64,000 nucleotides of DNA from Halorientalis marina (GCF_023028345.1 NZ_CP095488.1:62001-126000); one strand, 5' to 3'. Counted from the stretch's first letter, positions 36,018-45,388 are shown. Notes: generated by a model from the sequence alone, not told the origin. Made by a program: numbers and translations.

Positions 36018-36671
36018 CTACACCGATTCGACGGTGAACAGCGTGTCGTCGCTGAGCACGACCTGCACGCGGCGGTGCCAGGCGTCAGCGAAGGCCTCCC
36101 GTTGCTGGTCACTCGCTGTCCCGTCGAGAATCTGCTGGAGGTTCCCGATTGCAGGTCCGCCATCGGGAACCTCGCTGACGTGGTAGGTCACCTGCACTGT
36201 CTCGTCCGTATCGGTTCGCCGAAACCGAAACGTCGGCTCCGCCGTGTCCGGGTCGAAGGCGTCGAAGTGGAGGAGATCGCTGCGCCCACCGTAGCCGCCA
36301 GCGAGTCCCCTGAATCCGTCGTCTTCGGTCGCGCCAGTCACGTACGAGATGATGCGACTCATCACGCCGTACGTCGCGTCGTCTCGCGAGCGGGGTGCTT
36401 GTACCTCGATTTCGCTTCTTACCGGGTAGCTATCGGGATACAGTGTGTCGAGTCCGAACTGGGCGATCCGGTAGGCGCCCGAGGCGGTCGGACAGGAGTG
36501 GCCGGCTTCTTTCACCGCGTCAGTGTAGGTGATGACGAACGGGTCGCCGGGTTCGAGGACGCCCAGGGCCTCCGCGACGGGGTCGCGAATTTCGATCTGA
36601 TCGACCTCGTAATCGACCTGCCAATTGGTTCCAGTCCGGGTTTCGTCAGTCGTAGTTGGATTCGATGTCAT
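36018..36671 (-). CDS. FmdE-like protein of the metal operon
   Basis: A 217-residue protein. The stretch EAGHSCPTASGAYRIAQFGL near residue 58 resembles the GH-CPG-A-G-R-G motif at the front of FmdE (formylmethanofuran dehydrogenase subunit E) domains, where His and Cys can bind metal, and GLAGGYGGRSDLLHF continues the domain. No zinc ribbon follows. It lies 28 bases behind the P-type ATPase and so probably belongs to the efflux operon, perhaps as a metal-binding accessory. The family call is tentative. Confidence 0.5.
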   Translation of the reverse strand: MTSNPTTTDETRTGTNWQVDYEVDQIEIRDPVAEALGVLEPGDPFVITYTDAVKEAGHSCPTASGAYRIAQFGLDTLYPDSYPVRSEIEVQAPRSRDDATYGVMSRIISYVTGATEDDGFRGLAGGYGGRSDLLHFDAFDPDTAEPTFRFRRTDTDETVQVTYHVSEVPDGGPAIGNLQQILDGTASDQQREAFADAWHRRVQVVLSDDTLFTVESV

Positions 36672-36699
36672 GAGTGGGTGTGGTGATAGTGTTTCGTGG

Positions 36700-38736
36700 T
36701 CAGTAGCGAAGCAGTCGCATACCGTTTCCGATGACCGCGAGGACGCTGGCCTCGTGGACCAGCATCCCGGCGGCGAGGGTGACGTAGCTGGTAAGCACGC
36801 CCGCGAGGAGGACGGTCACGGTCAGCACCGCGAGTCCGACGTTCTCGAGGACGTTCCAGCGCGTCGCCTTGCTGAGTGTCACTGCGTACGGGATGCGTTC
36901 GAGGTCGTCAGCCATCAGCGCCATGTCCGCCGTCTCGATGGCGGTGTCCGTCCCCGCGGCACCCATCGCGATGCCGACGTCGGCGGTCGCCAGCGAGGGC
37001 GCGTCGTTGATGCCGTCGCCGACCATCGCGACGACGTGGCCGTCGGCCTGGTCGGCCTCGATGACGGACTGCTTGTCCTCGGGGAGGAGCTCGGCGCGGT
37101 ACTCGTCGATGCCGACCTCCTCGGCAACGGCAGCGGCCGTCCGCTCGTTGTCGCCGGTGAGCATCACCGTCTCGATGCCGGCGTCCTGGAGCGCCGCGAC
37201 GACGCCGGGGGCGGACTCCCGGAGTTCGTCCCGCATCGCGATTGCGCCGATGATGTCCCAGCCGCCGCTCACGGGTCGCCCCCGCTCCCCGTTTGCGCGT
37301 TCGGCGGTCTCGCTCCCGCTGGTCGGTCCGACCGCCCGCCGGACGACGTGGACGACCGTCTCGCCGCGCTCCTCACGCTCGCGGACGTACTCGGCGACTT
37401 GACTGGGAATGTCGATGCCACGGTCGTCCAGCAGTGCGCGGTTACCGACGACGATCTCGTTGTCGTCGTAGCGGGCAACGACCCCCTTCCCGGCGACAAC
37501 GTCGAAATCGTCCGGATCGGGGACCGACTGGAGGCTGGCGTGCGTATCGTCCGCCTTGGCGACCGTCGCCCCACCGTCCGTCGCAGCCGTCGGTCGCTCG
37601 CGGGCCGCGTCGACGATGGCGTCGGCGAGGTGGTGTTCGCTCTTTTTCTCGGCAGTCGCGGCGAGCGAGAGCACTTCGTCGTCAGCGACGCCGAACCCCT
37701 CGACGTCGGCGACTGTGGTCTCGCCCTTCGTGAGGGTGCCGGTCTTGTCGAAGGCGATGAGGTCGATCTTGCCGGCGCGTTCGAGGTGTTCACCGCCCTT
37801 CATGAGGACGCCCGAGCGGGCGGCGTTGCCGATGGCCGAGACGATGCTGACCGGCGGCCCGATGACCAGCGCCCCGGGACAGCCGATGACGAGCAGCGTC
37901 AGCGACAGGATCGCGTTCTGCGTGACTGCATACGCGCCGATAGCGAGCACGATGACGGCGGGCGTGTAGTACTTCGCGAACCGGTCGATGAGACTCTCGG
38001 TCGGTGACTGGGCCTCCTGGGCTTCCTCGACACGGCGGATGATGCGTTCGAGCGTCGTGTCCGAGCCCGCACCCGTCGTCCGGATTTCTAGCGCGCCCTC
38101 CTGGTTGACCGTCCCGGCGTAGACCTCGTCGCCGTCGGCCTTGTGGACGGGCGCGCTCTCGCCAGTGACTGGCGCCTGATTGACGGCGCTTTCGCCGTCG
38201 ACGACGGTCCCGTCGACCGGAATCTTCCCGCCCGGCTTCACGACGACGACTTCGCCCTCCTCGACTTCGCGGGCGGGGATCTCTTGGAGTTCCCCGCCCG
38301 CTCGTTCGGAGGCCTCACTCCCGTCGGTCGCATCGGCCTCCCGGCGGACAGTCGCCGTGTCGGGGGTCATCTCCAGCAGCTCCTGCAGAGCCGTCCGGGT
38401 CTTCCGCATCGTCCGGCCCTCGAGGTAGCTACCGAGGCTGAACAGGAAGACCACGGCGGCGGCCTCCCAGTACTCCCCGATGACGATGGCACCGATGGCA
38501 GCCAGCGTCACCAGCGTCTTGATGCCGAGCGTCCAGTTTGTGACCTCGTGGTAGGCGGTCTTGGCGATGTCGTAGCCACCCACGACCGTCGCGAGGACGA
38601 GGATGACTGCGCTTGCGGTATCGAAACTCGTGAAGTAGCCCAGACTCCAGCCGCCGCCGTAGAGCAGGCCGCTGGCCGCCGTAACGATGGCTTTCCGGTG
38701 TTTTCGGGAGTACTGTGTGACTGTTTGTCTGTTCAT
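36700..38736 (-). CDS. P1B-type heavy-metal ATPase with CPG motif
   Basis: A 678-residue pump: two N-terminal helices pairs, actuator motif PVTGES near residue 200, transmembrane metal motif GCPGALVIGPP near 290, phosphorylation site DKTGTLTKGE near 335, nucleotide-domain motif SEHHLADAI near 370, and GDGINDAPSLA near 575. Two departures are plain: the transmembrane site is CPG instead of CPC/SPC, and the hallmark His-Pro of the nucleotide domain is His-His. No heavy-metal-associated domain is fused to the front; it is encoded separately four bases upstream. It should export a soft metal cation; which one cannot be inferred safely from CPG. Confidence 0.88.
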   Translation of the reverse strand: MNRQTVTQYSRKHRKAIVTAASGLLYGGGWSLGYFTSFDTASAVILVLATVVGGYDIAKTAYHEVTNWTLGIKTLVTLAAIGAIVIGEYWEAAAVVFLFSLGSYLEGRTMRKTRTALQELLEMTPDTATVRREADATDGSEASERAGGELQEIPAREVEEGEVVVVKPGGKIPVDGTVVDGESAVNQAPVTGESAPVHKADGDEVYAGTVNQEGALEIRTTGAGSDTTLERIIRRVEEAQEAQSPTESLIDRFAKYYTPAVIVLAIGAYAVTQNAILSLTLLVIGCPGALVIGPPVSIVSAIGNAARSGVLMKGGEHLERAGKIDLIAFDKTGTLTKGETTVADVEGFGVADDEVLSLAATAEKKSEHHLADAIVDAARERPTAATDGGATVAKADDTHASLQSVPDPDDFDVVAGKGVVARYDDNEIVVGNRALLDDRGIDIPSQVAEYVREREERGETVVHVVRRAVGPTSGSETAERANGERGRPVSGGWDIIGAIAMRDELRESAPGVVAALQDAGIETVMLTGDNERTAAAVAEEVGIDEYRAELLPEDKQSVIEADQADGHVVAMVGDGINDAPSLATADVGIAMGAAGTDTAIETADMALMADDLERIPYAVTLSKATRWNVLENVGLAVLTVTVLLAGVLTSYVTLAAGMLVHEASVLAVIGNGMRLLRY

Positions 38737-38740
38737 GATA

Positions 38741-38956
38741 TCAGGCAGGCTGGGGCGTGTAGCCCTGGTTTTCGATGGTCTGTGCGAAGTCGTCGGGATC
38801 AGCGACGCCCTCGTCGTACTCGATCTCGACGCGGCCGGTCGCGTAGTGGACTTCGACGTCTCGGACGCCCTCGACGTTCGAGAGGGCGCGTTCGACCGTG
38901 CCTGCGCAGCTGGGGCAGTCGAAGTCGAGAACGCGGAACTGGGTTGTGTCGCTCAT
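38741..38956 (-). CDS. Heavy-metal-associated (HMA) domain protein
   Basis: A 71-residue ferredoxin-fold metal chaperone. The binding loop is DFDCPSCAGTVE, followed by ALSNVEGVRDVEVHY and the final QTIENQGYTPQ. It is the first gene of the efflux operon, four bases before the ATPase, and would hand the metal to the pump or replace the missing N-terminal domain of the pump. Confidence 0.88.
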   Translation of the reverse strand: MSDTTQFRVLDFDCPSCAGTVERALSNVEGVRDVEVHYATGRVEIEYDEGVADPDDFAQTIENQGYTPQPA

Positions 38957-38994
38957 TACAGTTTGAGGTAGTGCCCGTCCCCCAATAAGAATTT

Positions 38995-39013
38995 TTCAAA
39001 TGATATGTTTGAA
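38995..39013. promoter_or_regulatory. Operator-like palindrome in the metal-operon promoter
   Basis: TTCAAA-N7-TTTGAA, a perfect six-base dyad, 39 bases upstream of the HMA start codon and on the side of the divergent ArsR-like gene. On the minus strand an AT-rich AAATTCTTATT element (TATA-like) lies between dyad and gene. A metal-responsive regulator such as the one at 39156 could bind here. Confidence 0.55.
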
Positions 39014-39155
39014 TACGGAAATAGATCGTTGGAACGGTCAAACGGGCCGTCTAGGGCTTTCGCCCTGGCGGATCACGTCGCGGGTGCGTCCTCGGCGGAC
39101 ACTACTTCGCTCGTATCCCGCTACCTTTTCCATCGTGCTCACTCTCGGTTCTTGC

Positions 39156-39680
39156 ATGAGTAGTCCCGGTACCGACCACCGTCTCGACGACATCGCAGTT
39201 CGCGATACCCGAATCTCGGACGCCATAGACGAACCGATGCGGGCGATGATCCTCGACATTCTGTCAGAGAAGGCCCTGACTGCGGCGGAGGTTCACGAGC
39301 GACTTGCTGATCGCGGGATCGACCGGACGGAGAACACGGTTCGCCATCACATCAACGAGCTCCGGGACGCCGGCCTCGTCGACGTCGTTCGGTTCGAGGA
39401 GGGCCGCGGCGGGACGACGAAGTACTATCACGCGAACACGATCGTCCTCTCGTACTCCTTGCCGGACTCGGCCGATGCCGCCGTCGAGGGGATGATCGAA
39501 GCCATCCAGCCCCAGATCACCGATGCGCTCGCCACGCTCACCGACGAGCACGACGACGTACTCGAGGAAATCGTCGCGGACATGCAGCCCTGCGAGCACT
39601 GTCGGACCCAAAAATACGAGACGTACGTGCTCCTGACCGTCCTGCGTCGTGCGTTCGTTCGCGCCCACCGCGACTCGTAA
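39156..39680 (+). CDS. ArsR-like winged-helix regulator, probable metal sensor
   Basis: A 174-residue protein from ATG 39156 (MSSPGTDHRLDDIAV). Residues ~15-95 form the winged helix (EPMRAMILDILSEKALTAAE, NTVRHHINELRDAGLVDVV, and the wing EEGRGGTTKYYHAN), then an acidic helix and MQPCEHCRTQKYETY, a C-terminal CxxC that could bind a metal. It is divergent from the HMA/ATPase operon with the dyad at 38995 between them, so it most likely controls that operon. Homologues act as repressors or activators; the sign cannot be inferred. Confidence 0.8.
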   Translation: MSSPGTDHRLDDIAVRDTRISDAIDEPMRAMILDILSEKALTAAEVHERLADRGIDRTENTVRHHINELRDAGLVDVVRFEEGRGGTTKYYHANTIVLSYSLPDSADAAVEGMIEAIQPQITDALATLTDEHDDVLEEIVADMQPCEHCRTQKYETYVLLTVLRRAFVRAHRDS

Positions 39681-39734
39681 TCCGATTCTGTTGCCGCAAT
39701 GTCGACTGTAGCAAAATCGCCGGACGGGGGACAG

Positions 39735-41969
39735 TCACACAGTATCTGCGGCCTGCAACTGTACCGTGACGACACTGCCACTGGGCTCATTCGCAGCAAA
39801 TTCGAGCGTGCCATTGCACCGCCGGACGATCAAGTGAACGAGCCAAAGCCCCAGTCCTTTCCCGTGGTACAGTTGCGTCATCTCCACATCTCTCCCGAGG
39901 AGAATGTCACGTTCCATCTCCGGGATGCCCGGACCGTTATCGCAAACGCGAACCGCGACCCCGGTAGCAGTCTCCGACACTGCCACGTGGACGTGTGGTG
40001 TCTCACTGTCGTTGTGTTCGAGTGCGTTTCTGAGGAGTTCCTCGATGGCGGTTCGAATCTCTGACGTCGCTCGTACGACTGCCTGGTCCGGAACGGAAAG
40101 TTCGACGGTGGCTGACGGGTAGTCCTCTCGAACGAGGTCGACCACCGACTGGATCGTCGCGGTCAGGTCCACCGCTTCGCTCACCGGTTGGTCTACGAGC
40201 AACGCCGTAATTTTGCGCTCTTTGTCCATCGTTCTCAGAAGCGCATTACCGGTGTCGATGATGCGTTGGGCGTAGTCCGTGAGCGGATCACTTCCCTCCT
40301 CCTGGATCAGTTCAGCCATTCCCTGGACCACGTTCAGGTCGTTGTTGAGGTTGTGGCGGAGCACCCGGTCGATGGTCTGGAGGTGGCGCTGGCGTTCGCG
40401 GAGTTCGGTCACGTCCTGCTGGAAGCCGACGTAGTTGATGATCTCGCCGTCAGTGTTCCGGACCGGCGCGAGTTCGAGGCGGTTCCAGAATCCGCTGCCG
40501 TCCTTGCGGTAGTTCCTGATCGTCACCGACACTGGCTCCTCGGCGTCGATTCCGGCACGGATGCGGGCAACTGTCTCGGGATCGGTGTTATCGCCCTGGA
40601 GGAACCGGCAATTCCGGCCGACCGCGTCCGATTTCGAATACCCGGTCAGGTCGGTGAACGCGTCGTTGACGTAAATCAGCGGATTGTCCGCTTGGTCAGG
40701 GTCAGTCAGGACGATCCCGATCGGGGCTTCGTCGATCGCGCGCGTCTTCTGGTGGAGTTCCAGTTCGCGCTCCTTGCGCTCCGTGATGTCGGTGATGAAC
40801 CCCTCCAGCATCATTTCCTCACGGGTGAAGGGATCGACTTCCTGGCCTTGCTCCCACACCCATCTGGTCTCTCCCGTCGCGGTCCGGATCCGGTACGTGA
40901 TCTCGAATGCCTCGCCTGCCTCAACTGCCGCGTCTACCGTCTCAGTAACGTGGTCTCTATCGGCCGGATGAACGATGTCGGACCCCCAACTCACGTCACC
41001 AGTCTCTAGTTTCGACTCCTCATACCCGGTGAGTTCCGCTACCTGTCCGGCGACGAAATCCATCGGCCACCCAGGCTCGTTGTACCCTCGATAAACGATG
41101 CCGGGGAGGTTGTCGATGAGTGTCTGCAACAGGCGCGTCCGTTCTTTCTCCTCGGTAATGTCCGTCTGGATCGCGACGTATCCGGTGACATCGCCGGCTG
41201 CATCGTGAATGGGTGCGATAGTCTCCTGTGCGTAGTATCGGTCTCCGTTCTTTTTTTCGTTGGTTATTTCTTCGGTCCACACGTCGCCGTTCTGGATCGT
41301 CGCCCACAGGTCCTCAAAGTAGCTGTCGGGCATCGCTCCCGAATTGAGCAAGTGCGGCGTCTCGCCGATGGCGTCGGCTTCAGAGTAGCCCGTGAGTCGT
41401 TCGAACGCGGGGTTGACGAACCTGATTTGGCCGTCTGTGTCGGCGATGTGTATCGGGTGGCCGGCGGCATTTACAGCACGCCTGAAATGCCGAAGCTCGC
41501 CTTCCCGGTTCGCCAGCTCCCGCGTCTGGCCGCGCATGCGAAGCAGCGACTCGATCCGCCATCGCAGTTCGAACTGGCGAACCGGCAGGGAGAGCAGTTC
41601 GTCAATCGCCTCCTGAATCAGCGTATCAGGGAGGTGTCCAGGCCCGTTCTGCAGGAAATCCGGTCCTTCGTCTTCCCGCAGGAAGAGGTAGGGTAACAAG
41701 ACGGGGTGTTCCGACTGTTTGCGTCGCTCGAGTGCCTCGAAGTGCTCCGTGAGCGCTGTCTCGTCGACGATACAGAGGTCGAACGACGCGTCCTCGATAG
41801 CTGGCGAGCCCTCGACAGCTTCGTATTTGTCGATAGAATCGAGCCAGTCGACGAGTAACTTCTCGTTACCCGGGTCAGAGACCAGCGGATAGATTCTTGC
41901 GGGAGTGTGATGCTCCGAGGTTGCACTATCCAGAAGGTCACTCGCCGATTCTGGGCCGTTGTCAGCCAT
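39735..41969 (-). CDS. LOV/PAS sensor histidine kinase
   Basis: A 744-residue soluble kinase from ATG 41969. Order: a receiver-like domain without the usual acidic pocket (PLVSDPGNEKLLVDWLDS, ~1-135), PAS (ADTDGQIRFVNPAFERLTGY), PAS with WVWEQGQE, then a full LOV domain around residue 450 with GRNCRFLQG, whose Cys forms the flavin adduct on illumination, and NYRKDGSGFWN; kinase H-box LRHNLNNDLNVVQ, N-box LLRNALEHND, DNGPGIPEME and GKGLGLWLV. No membrane helix. The start overlaps the stop of the upstream kinase by eight bases. A blue-light or redox sensor acting with the KaiC-like protein is likely; the response regulator is not in view. Confidence 0.87.
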   Translation of the reverse strand: MADNGPESASDLLDSATSEHHTPARIYPLVSDPGNEKLLVDWLDSIDKYEAVEGSPAIEDASFDLCIVDETALTEHFEALERRKQSEHPVLLPYLFLREDEGPDFLQNGPGHLPDTLIQEAIDELLSLPVRQFELRWRIESLLRMRGQTRELANREGELRHFRRAVNAAGHPIHIADTDGQIRFVNPAFERLTGYSEADAIGETPHLLNSGAMPDSYFEDLWATIQNGDVWTEEITNEKKNGDRYYAQETIAPIHDAAGDVTGYVAIQTDITEEKERTRLLQTLIDNLPGIVYRGYNEPGWPMDFVAGQVAELTGYEESKLETGDVSWGSDIVHPADRDHVTETVDAAVEAGEAFEITYRIRTATGETRWVWEQGQEVDPFTREEMMLEGFITDITERKERELELHQKTRAIDEAPIGIVLTDPDQADNPLIYVNDAFTDLTGYSKSDAVGRNCRFLQGDNTDPETVARIRAGIDAEEPVSVTIRNYRKDGSGFWNRLELAPVRNTDGEIINYVGFQQDVTELRERQRHLQTIDRVLRHNLNNDLNVVQGMAELIQEEGSDPLTDYAQRIIDTGNALLRTMDKERKITALLVDQPVSEAVDLTATIQSVVDLVREDYPSATVELSVPDQAVVRATSEIRTAIEELLRNALEHNDSETPHVHVAVSETATGVAVRVCDNGPGIPEMERDILLGRDVEMTQLYHGKGLGLWLVHLIVRRCNGTLEFAANEPSGSVVTVQLQAADTV

Positions 41970-43452
41970 TTTGCTCACCTCGTTCCGCGCCTGCGGCGGC
42001 CACTGTGTCGAGTTCGACACAGAACACTGCGCCGGTGGGGTCGTTGTCTTCGACCCAGACCTCGCCACCGTACATCTCGACGAGCGTCGCCACCAGATAC
42101 AGCCCCATGCCAGTCCCCGAACTCTCGAGTCCCATCACTTCGTCACCGAATACCTCGTCTTTGATGGCGTCCGGAACGCCCGGCCCGTTGTCGGCGACGC
42201 GAACCTGGACGCGGTCGTCGGTCTCACGGATCGTTATCGAGACGACCGGATCGTCCGCATCGTTGTGCTGGACCGCGTTGTTGATGAGGTTCCGGAACAC
42301 CGACGAGAGCAGTTCGTTCGCAGCGACCGTCACCCTCGGTGGCGACTCAGGAAGTTTGATAGTGGCTTCCTCGAACGTCTCCTGCCCCTTCTCCGCCTCC
42401 TCGATGAGAAACTGGGTGAGATTCGACGGTTCGAGTTCGGGCCTCCCGCCGGAACTCATCGTTTCGGCGATGTCGCCAGCGGCGGTCGTGAGTTCCACGA
42501 CGTGGCCTGCGGAAGCCTTGATCTGGTCAAGCTCCTCCGTCAGTTCCCCGTCGGTCTGGTCGGCCACGTATTCGAGCCAGCCGAGCACGACGTTCATGTC
42601 GTTACGGATGTCGTGCCGGAGCACCCGGTTCAGGATGTTGAGCTGTTCGGAGCGCTCGCGGAGAGAAGCCTCCAGCTCTTTGAGTTCAGTGATTTCGTGA
42701 TTGAGGGCGATGAATTGTTCGATCTCCCCGTTAGGTCCCGTCACTGGCGCAATCGTCTGGTCGATGACGTACGGCTTGCCGTCTTTCCGTTCATTGACGA
42801 CCTCGCCGCGCCAGACGTCTCCAGCGGTGATCGTCCCCCACAAGTCCTCGTAGAACGCCGCATCGTGTTCGCCAGATTTGAGGATGCCCGGTGTTTGGCC
42901 AAGGGCCTCCTCACTCGTGTATCCTGATTGAACCTCGAAGGCGGTATTGACGTACTCTATCGTCCCATCAGTGTCGGTGATAATAACGCCGTGACCGGCG
43001 TGTTCGTCCCGAATGGTCCGGAGTTGTTCTTGTTGGCGGCTCAGTGTCGCCGACTGGTCACGGAGTTGGAGCAGCGTATCGACCTGATCTTCCAGTTCGT
43101 ACTCTCGAACTGGCAATCGAAGAATCCCGTCTACGAGATCCCACAGTGACGGGCGCTCCTGACGGAGTTCCCTGTGAACCGCTCCTTCCGTGTCCTCCAC
43201 GAGCAACAGAACGGGCACTATCTGGGACGTCTCCCGTTTGCGGAGTCGGATCGCGGCTTCTTCCCGTTCGAGTATCTCGCTGTCGAGAACACAGATGTCG
43301 AACGTCGCCGTCTCGAGGGGCTCCTCCGTCAGGTCGTATCGGTCGTGGTCGGTCAGCCAGTCGGTGAGCATGCGGCGGTTCCCGCTGTCAGCCACCAGCG
43401 GGAGCACCGTCGCCTGGTCGCCACCCTGGCGCGTCGCCCCAGTCTTAGCCAT
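41962..43452 (-). CDS. PAS sensor histidine kinase
   Basis: A 496-residue soluble kinase from ATG 43452. It has the same receiver-like N terminus as its neighbour (PLVADSGNRRMLTDWLTDH, ~1-130), one PAS domain (DTDGTIEYVNTAFEVQSGY), H-box LRHDIRNDMNVVLGW, N-box VFRNLINNAVQHND, DNGPGVP and GTGMGLYLV. PAS lacks the LOV cysteine. It overlaps the KaiC-like gene in front by eight bases and the LOV kinase behind, so all three are translationally coupled and presumably form one signalling module. Confidence 0.86.
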   Translation of the reverse strand: MAKTGATRQGGDQATVLPLVADSGNRRMLTDWLTDHDRYDLTEEPLETATFDICVLDSEILEREEAAIRLRKRETSQIVPVLLLVEDTEGAVHRELRQERPSLWDLVDGILRLPVREYELEDQVDTLLQLRDQSATLSRQQEQLRTIRDEHAGHGVIITDTDGTIEYVNTAFEVQSGYTSEEALGQTPGILKSGEHDAAFYEDLWGTITAGDVWRGEVVNERKDGKPYVIDQTIAPVTGPNGEIEQFIALNHEITELKELEASLRERSEQLNILNRVLRHDIRNDMNVVLGWLEYVADQTDGELTEELDQIKASAGHVVELTTAAGDIAETMSSGGRPELEPSNLTQFLIEEAEKGQETFEEATIKLPESPPRVTVAANELLSSVFRNLINNAVQHNDADDPVVSITIRETDDRVQVRVADNGPGVPDAIKDEVFGDEVMGLESSGTGMGLYLVATLVEMYGGEVWVEDNDPTGAVFCVELDTVAAAGAERGEQNG

Positions 43453-44911
43453 CTGTCCCGCCTGCCGATTCCTCGTCCTTCCACTCCGGCGTGCCCGTGA
43501 GAACGCCCTGTAGTTCTTCGAGGGGGTCACCGACACTGATGCCGTGTTCGGTGAATTCGAGCCTGCGGAGCGTGTGTTCGAAGTCACTCGTCCGCATCTT
43601 GAGCACGCCGATGACTTTCTGTATCCGCCCCTTGTATTCGACGTGGCGGATGAACACGATGTTGTCGGCGAGGTTGCTCACTCCTTCCTCGGTGGCGCGG
43701 AACTGACCCGTGATGTCGTGAACTTCGTTGGTAACGATCGTGGTGACACCCATCTCGCGGAGATATCGGCCGATGTCGATCAGGTTCTTTGCCGGGTCGT
43801 CGCCGTGCCCGCGTAGGTTCTGTTTGAACCCCTGTGTCCCGTCGACGAGGACGATCTCCACGCCTGCGTCTTCGACGGCCTCTTGGAGCATATTCGTGAG
43901 CTGGTTCACCGTATACTCCTGTGGGCGAACTTCGATTATGTCGAGTGTCCCCTGTTCGACCATTTCGCTGATCGGCATGTTCAGTGCCTCGGAGCGCTGG
44001 ATCAGGGTTCGTCGTGATTCTTCAAACGAGAGCAGTAGCGACTGGGTGCCGCGCCCAGCTGCTGCCTGGACGAACTGCATGCTCGTGGTCGTTTTCCCGA
44101 CACCTGTTGGCCCGCTGAAAAACGTGACCGTGCCCCGGTCGAGTCCGCCGTTGAGCAACTGATCGAGTTCGGGAACGCCGGAAGAGAGTTTCTCCTGTGG
44201 GAAGTCAGTTTGCGTCTCGCGAATTTCCAGACGCGGCCACACCTCGACGCCTGCCTCGGTGATCTCGTAGGCGTGGGGGCCGCGTTTGGCGGACGGCCCT
44301 CTGAACTTCGGTACGTCGACGGTATGTGTGTCTTCCGTCTGTTCGAGGTTGATGACCGCATCGGTCAGGAACTGCAGGTCCGTATCGGAGACGTCGGCGG
44401 CGGCCTGGGATGTCATGACGACCGTGGCGTTCGCTGACTTGAGGAAATCCAGCAAGCCCAAGATCTGTGTTCGGAACTGGTGGTCGTCCGTCGTCATGAA
44501 GCGGAACTCCGTGATCGGATCGATGAGAACGCGGTCGGGCTGGAGTTCCTCGACAGTCTCGCGGACTTCGCTGACGAGCGACGGCTGTTCGGCTTCCGCC
44601 GACGAGAACAGCGTGTACGTTCCCTCTTCCGTGAATCGATCCCCGGTGGGGGAGAGTTCGAGAAACCGGAGGGAATCCGAATTCAGTCCGAAGTGGTCGG
44701 CCGTCCGTCGAACGTACTCTGTCGGCTCACCGAGATTGATGTACAGACTGACCTCGTCGTTACCGCCTGCTGCCAAAAAGTGGAGGCCGAATATCGTCTT
44801 GCCTGCACCAGGCGGGCCGCGAATGATCACGTTCTGTTCCTCGAGGAACCCCCCGTCGAGGATCGTATCGAGACCAGCGATACCGGTCGATAATCGAGAT
44901 GTATTTCCCAT
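43445..44911 (-). CDS. Two-domain KaiC-like ATPase
   Basis: A 488-residue protein with both RecA-type domains: Walker A GPPGAGKTIF at ~32-41 with a Walker B strand PDRVLIDPITEF, and Walker A GPTGVGKTTTS near 265 with VEIVLVDGTQGF. Catalytic Glu candidates follow each P-loop. Unlike many haloarchaeal one-domain or degenerate relatives, both sites look complete. No kaiA or kaiB is present. Haloarchaeal KaiC proteins are linked to light-dark responses; here the overlapping kinase genes, one a LOV kinase, make light signalling likely. A TTATAA element lies right before the ATG. Confidence 0.87.
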   Translation of the reverse strand: MGNTSRLSTGIAGLDTILDGGFLEEQNVIIRGPPGAGKTIFGLHFLAAGGNDEVSLYINLGEPTEYVRRTADHFGLNSDSLRFLELSPTGDRFTEEGTYTLFSSAEAEQPSLVSEVRETVEELQPDRVLIDPITEFRFMTTDDHQFRTQILGLLDFLKSANATVVMTSQAAADVSDTDLQFLTDAVINLEQTEDTHTVDVPKFRGPSAKRGPHAYEITEAGVEVWPRLEIRETQTDFPQEKLSSGVPELDQLLNGGLDRGTVTFFSGPTGVGKTTTSMQFVQAAAGRGTQSLLLSFEESRRTLIQRSEALNMPISEMVEQGTLDIIEVRPQEYTVNQLTNMLQEAVEDAGVEIVLVDGTQGFKQNLRGHGDDPAKNLIDIGRYLREMGVTTIVTNEVHDITGQFRATEEGVSNLADNIVFIRHVEYKGRIQKVIGVLKMRTSDFEHTLRRLEFTEHGISVGDPLEELQGVLTGTPEWKDEESAGGTDG

Positions 44912-45388
44912 TATAAGTTTTTTATCGTTAAGTGGGTAAATAGCTTCGTGCAGTTTTTCGTTATACCAAGTATATAATAGAACTCAATTCATGGCTTGAG
45001 TTATCCACGTTTCTGACCGGACCCTGGTTCGTAATCAAAGATCACTGAGAAAAAACGTTAGCCGGCGTTCGGACACGGAGAGGATGGAACGGTTTTCCGG
45101 TGGCAGCCACAGGTATCAGGCGGTCGATGGGACGATTCCGATCGACAAGAAGCTTCGAATGGAACAACAGCCAGCGGAAGTCTCGTACCGGAGATACCCC
45201 CACGAAGTGCAGTGGCGTCGTTGCCGGTGATGTTCCCAGCAGGGTCGATACTTCATGTGACCCTGAGTTCTGGACAGCAGCGGATGCTAGTCTGCTTCGA
45301 TCTGCATATCGAGGATGCAAACAGTGAAATATCAAATATGATAGGGTGGCATATGTGTTTATACGATGGTCTTTGCGTATCGGAGTAT
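44912..45388. other. Divergent promoter region between the KaiC operon and the DICT gene
   Basis: About 480 bases. AT-rich stretches at 44912-44990 (with TATATAATAG near 44970) suit promoters for the KaiC operon. A short frame at 45084-45230 (MERFSGGSHRYQAVDG) has no support as a gene. No repeat was seen. Confidence 0.45.

Noticed and set aside
40041-40070. GGTTCGAATCT sequence resembling a tRNA T-arm
   Set aside because: It lies inside the LOV-kinase gene and no acceptor, D- or anticodon arms can be folded around it.
45084-45230. 48-codon plus-strand frame before the DICT gene
   Set aside because: No motif, no promoter at a fitting distance, composition not decisive.
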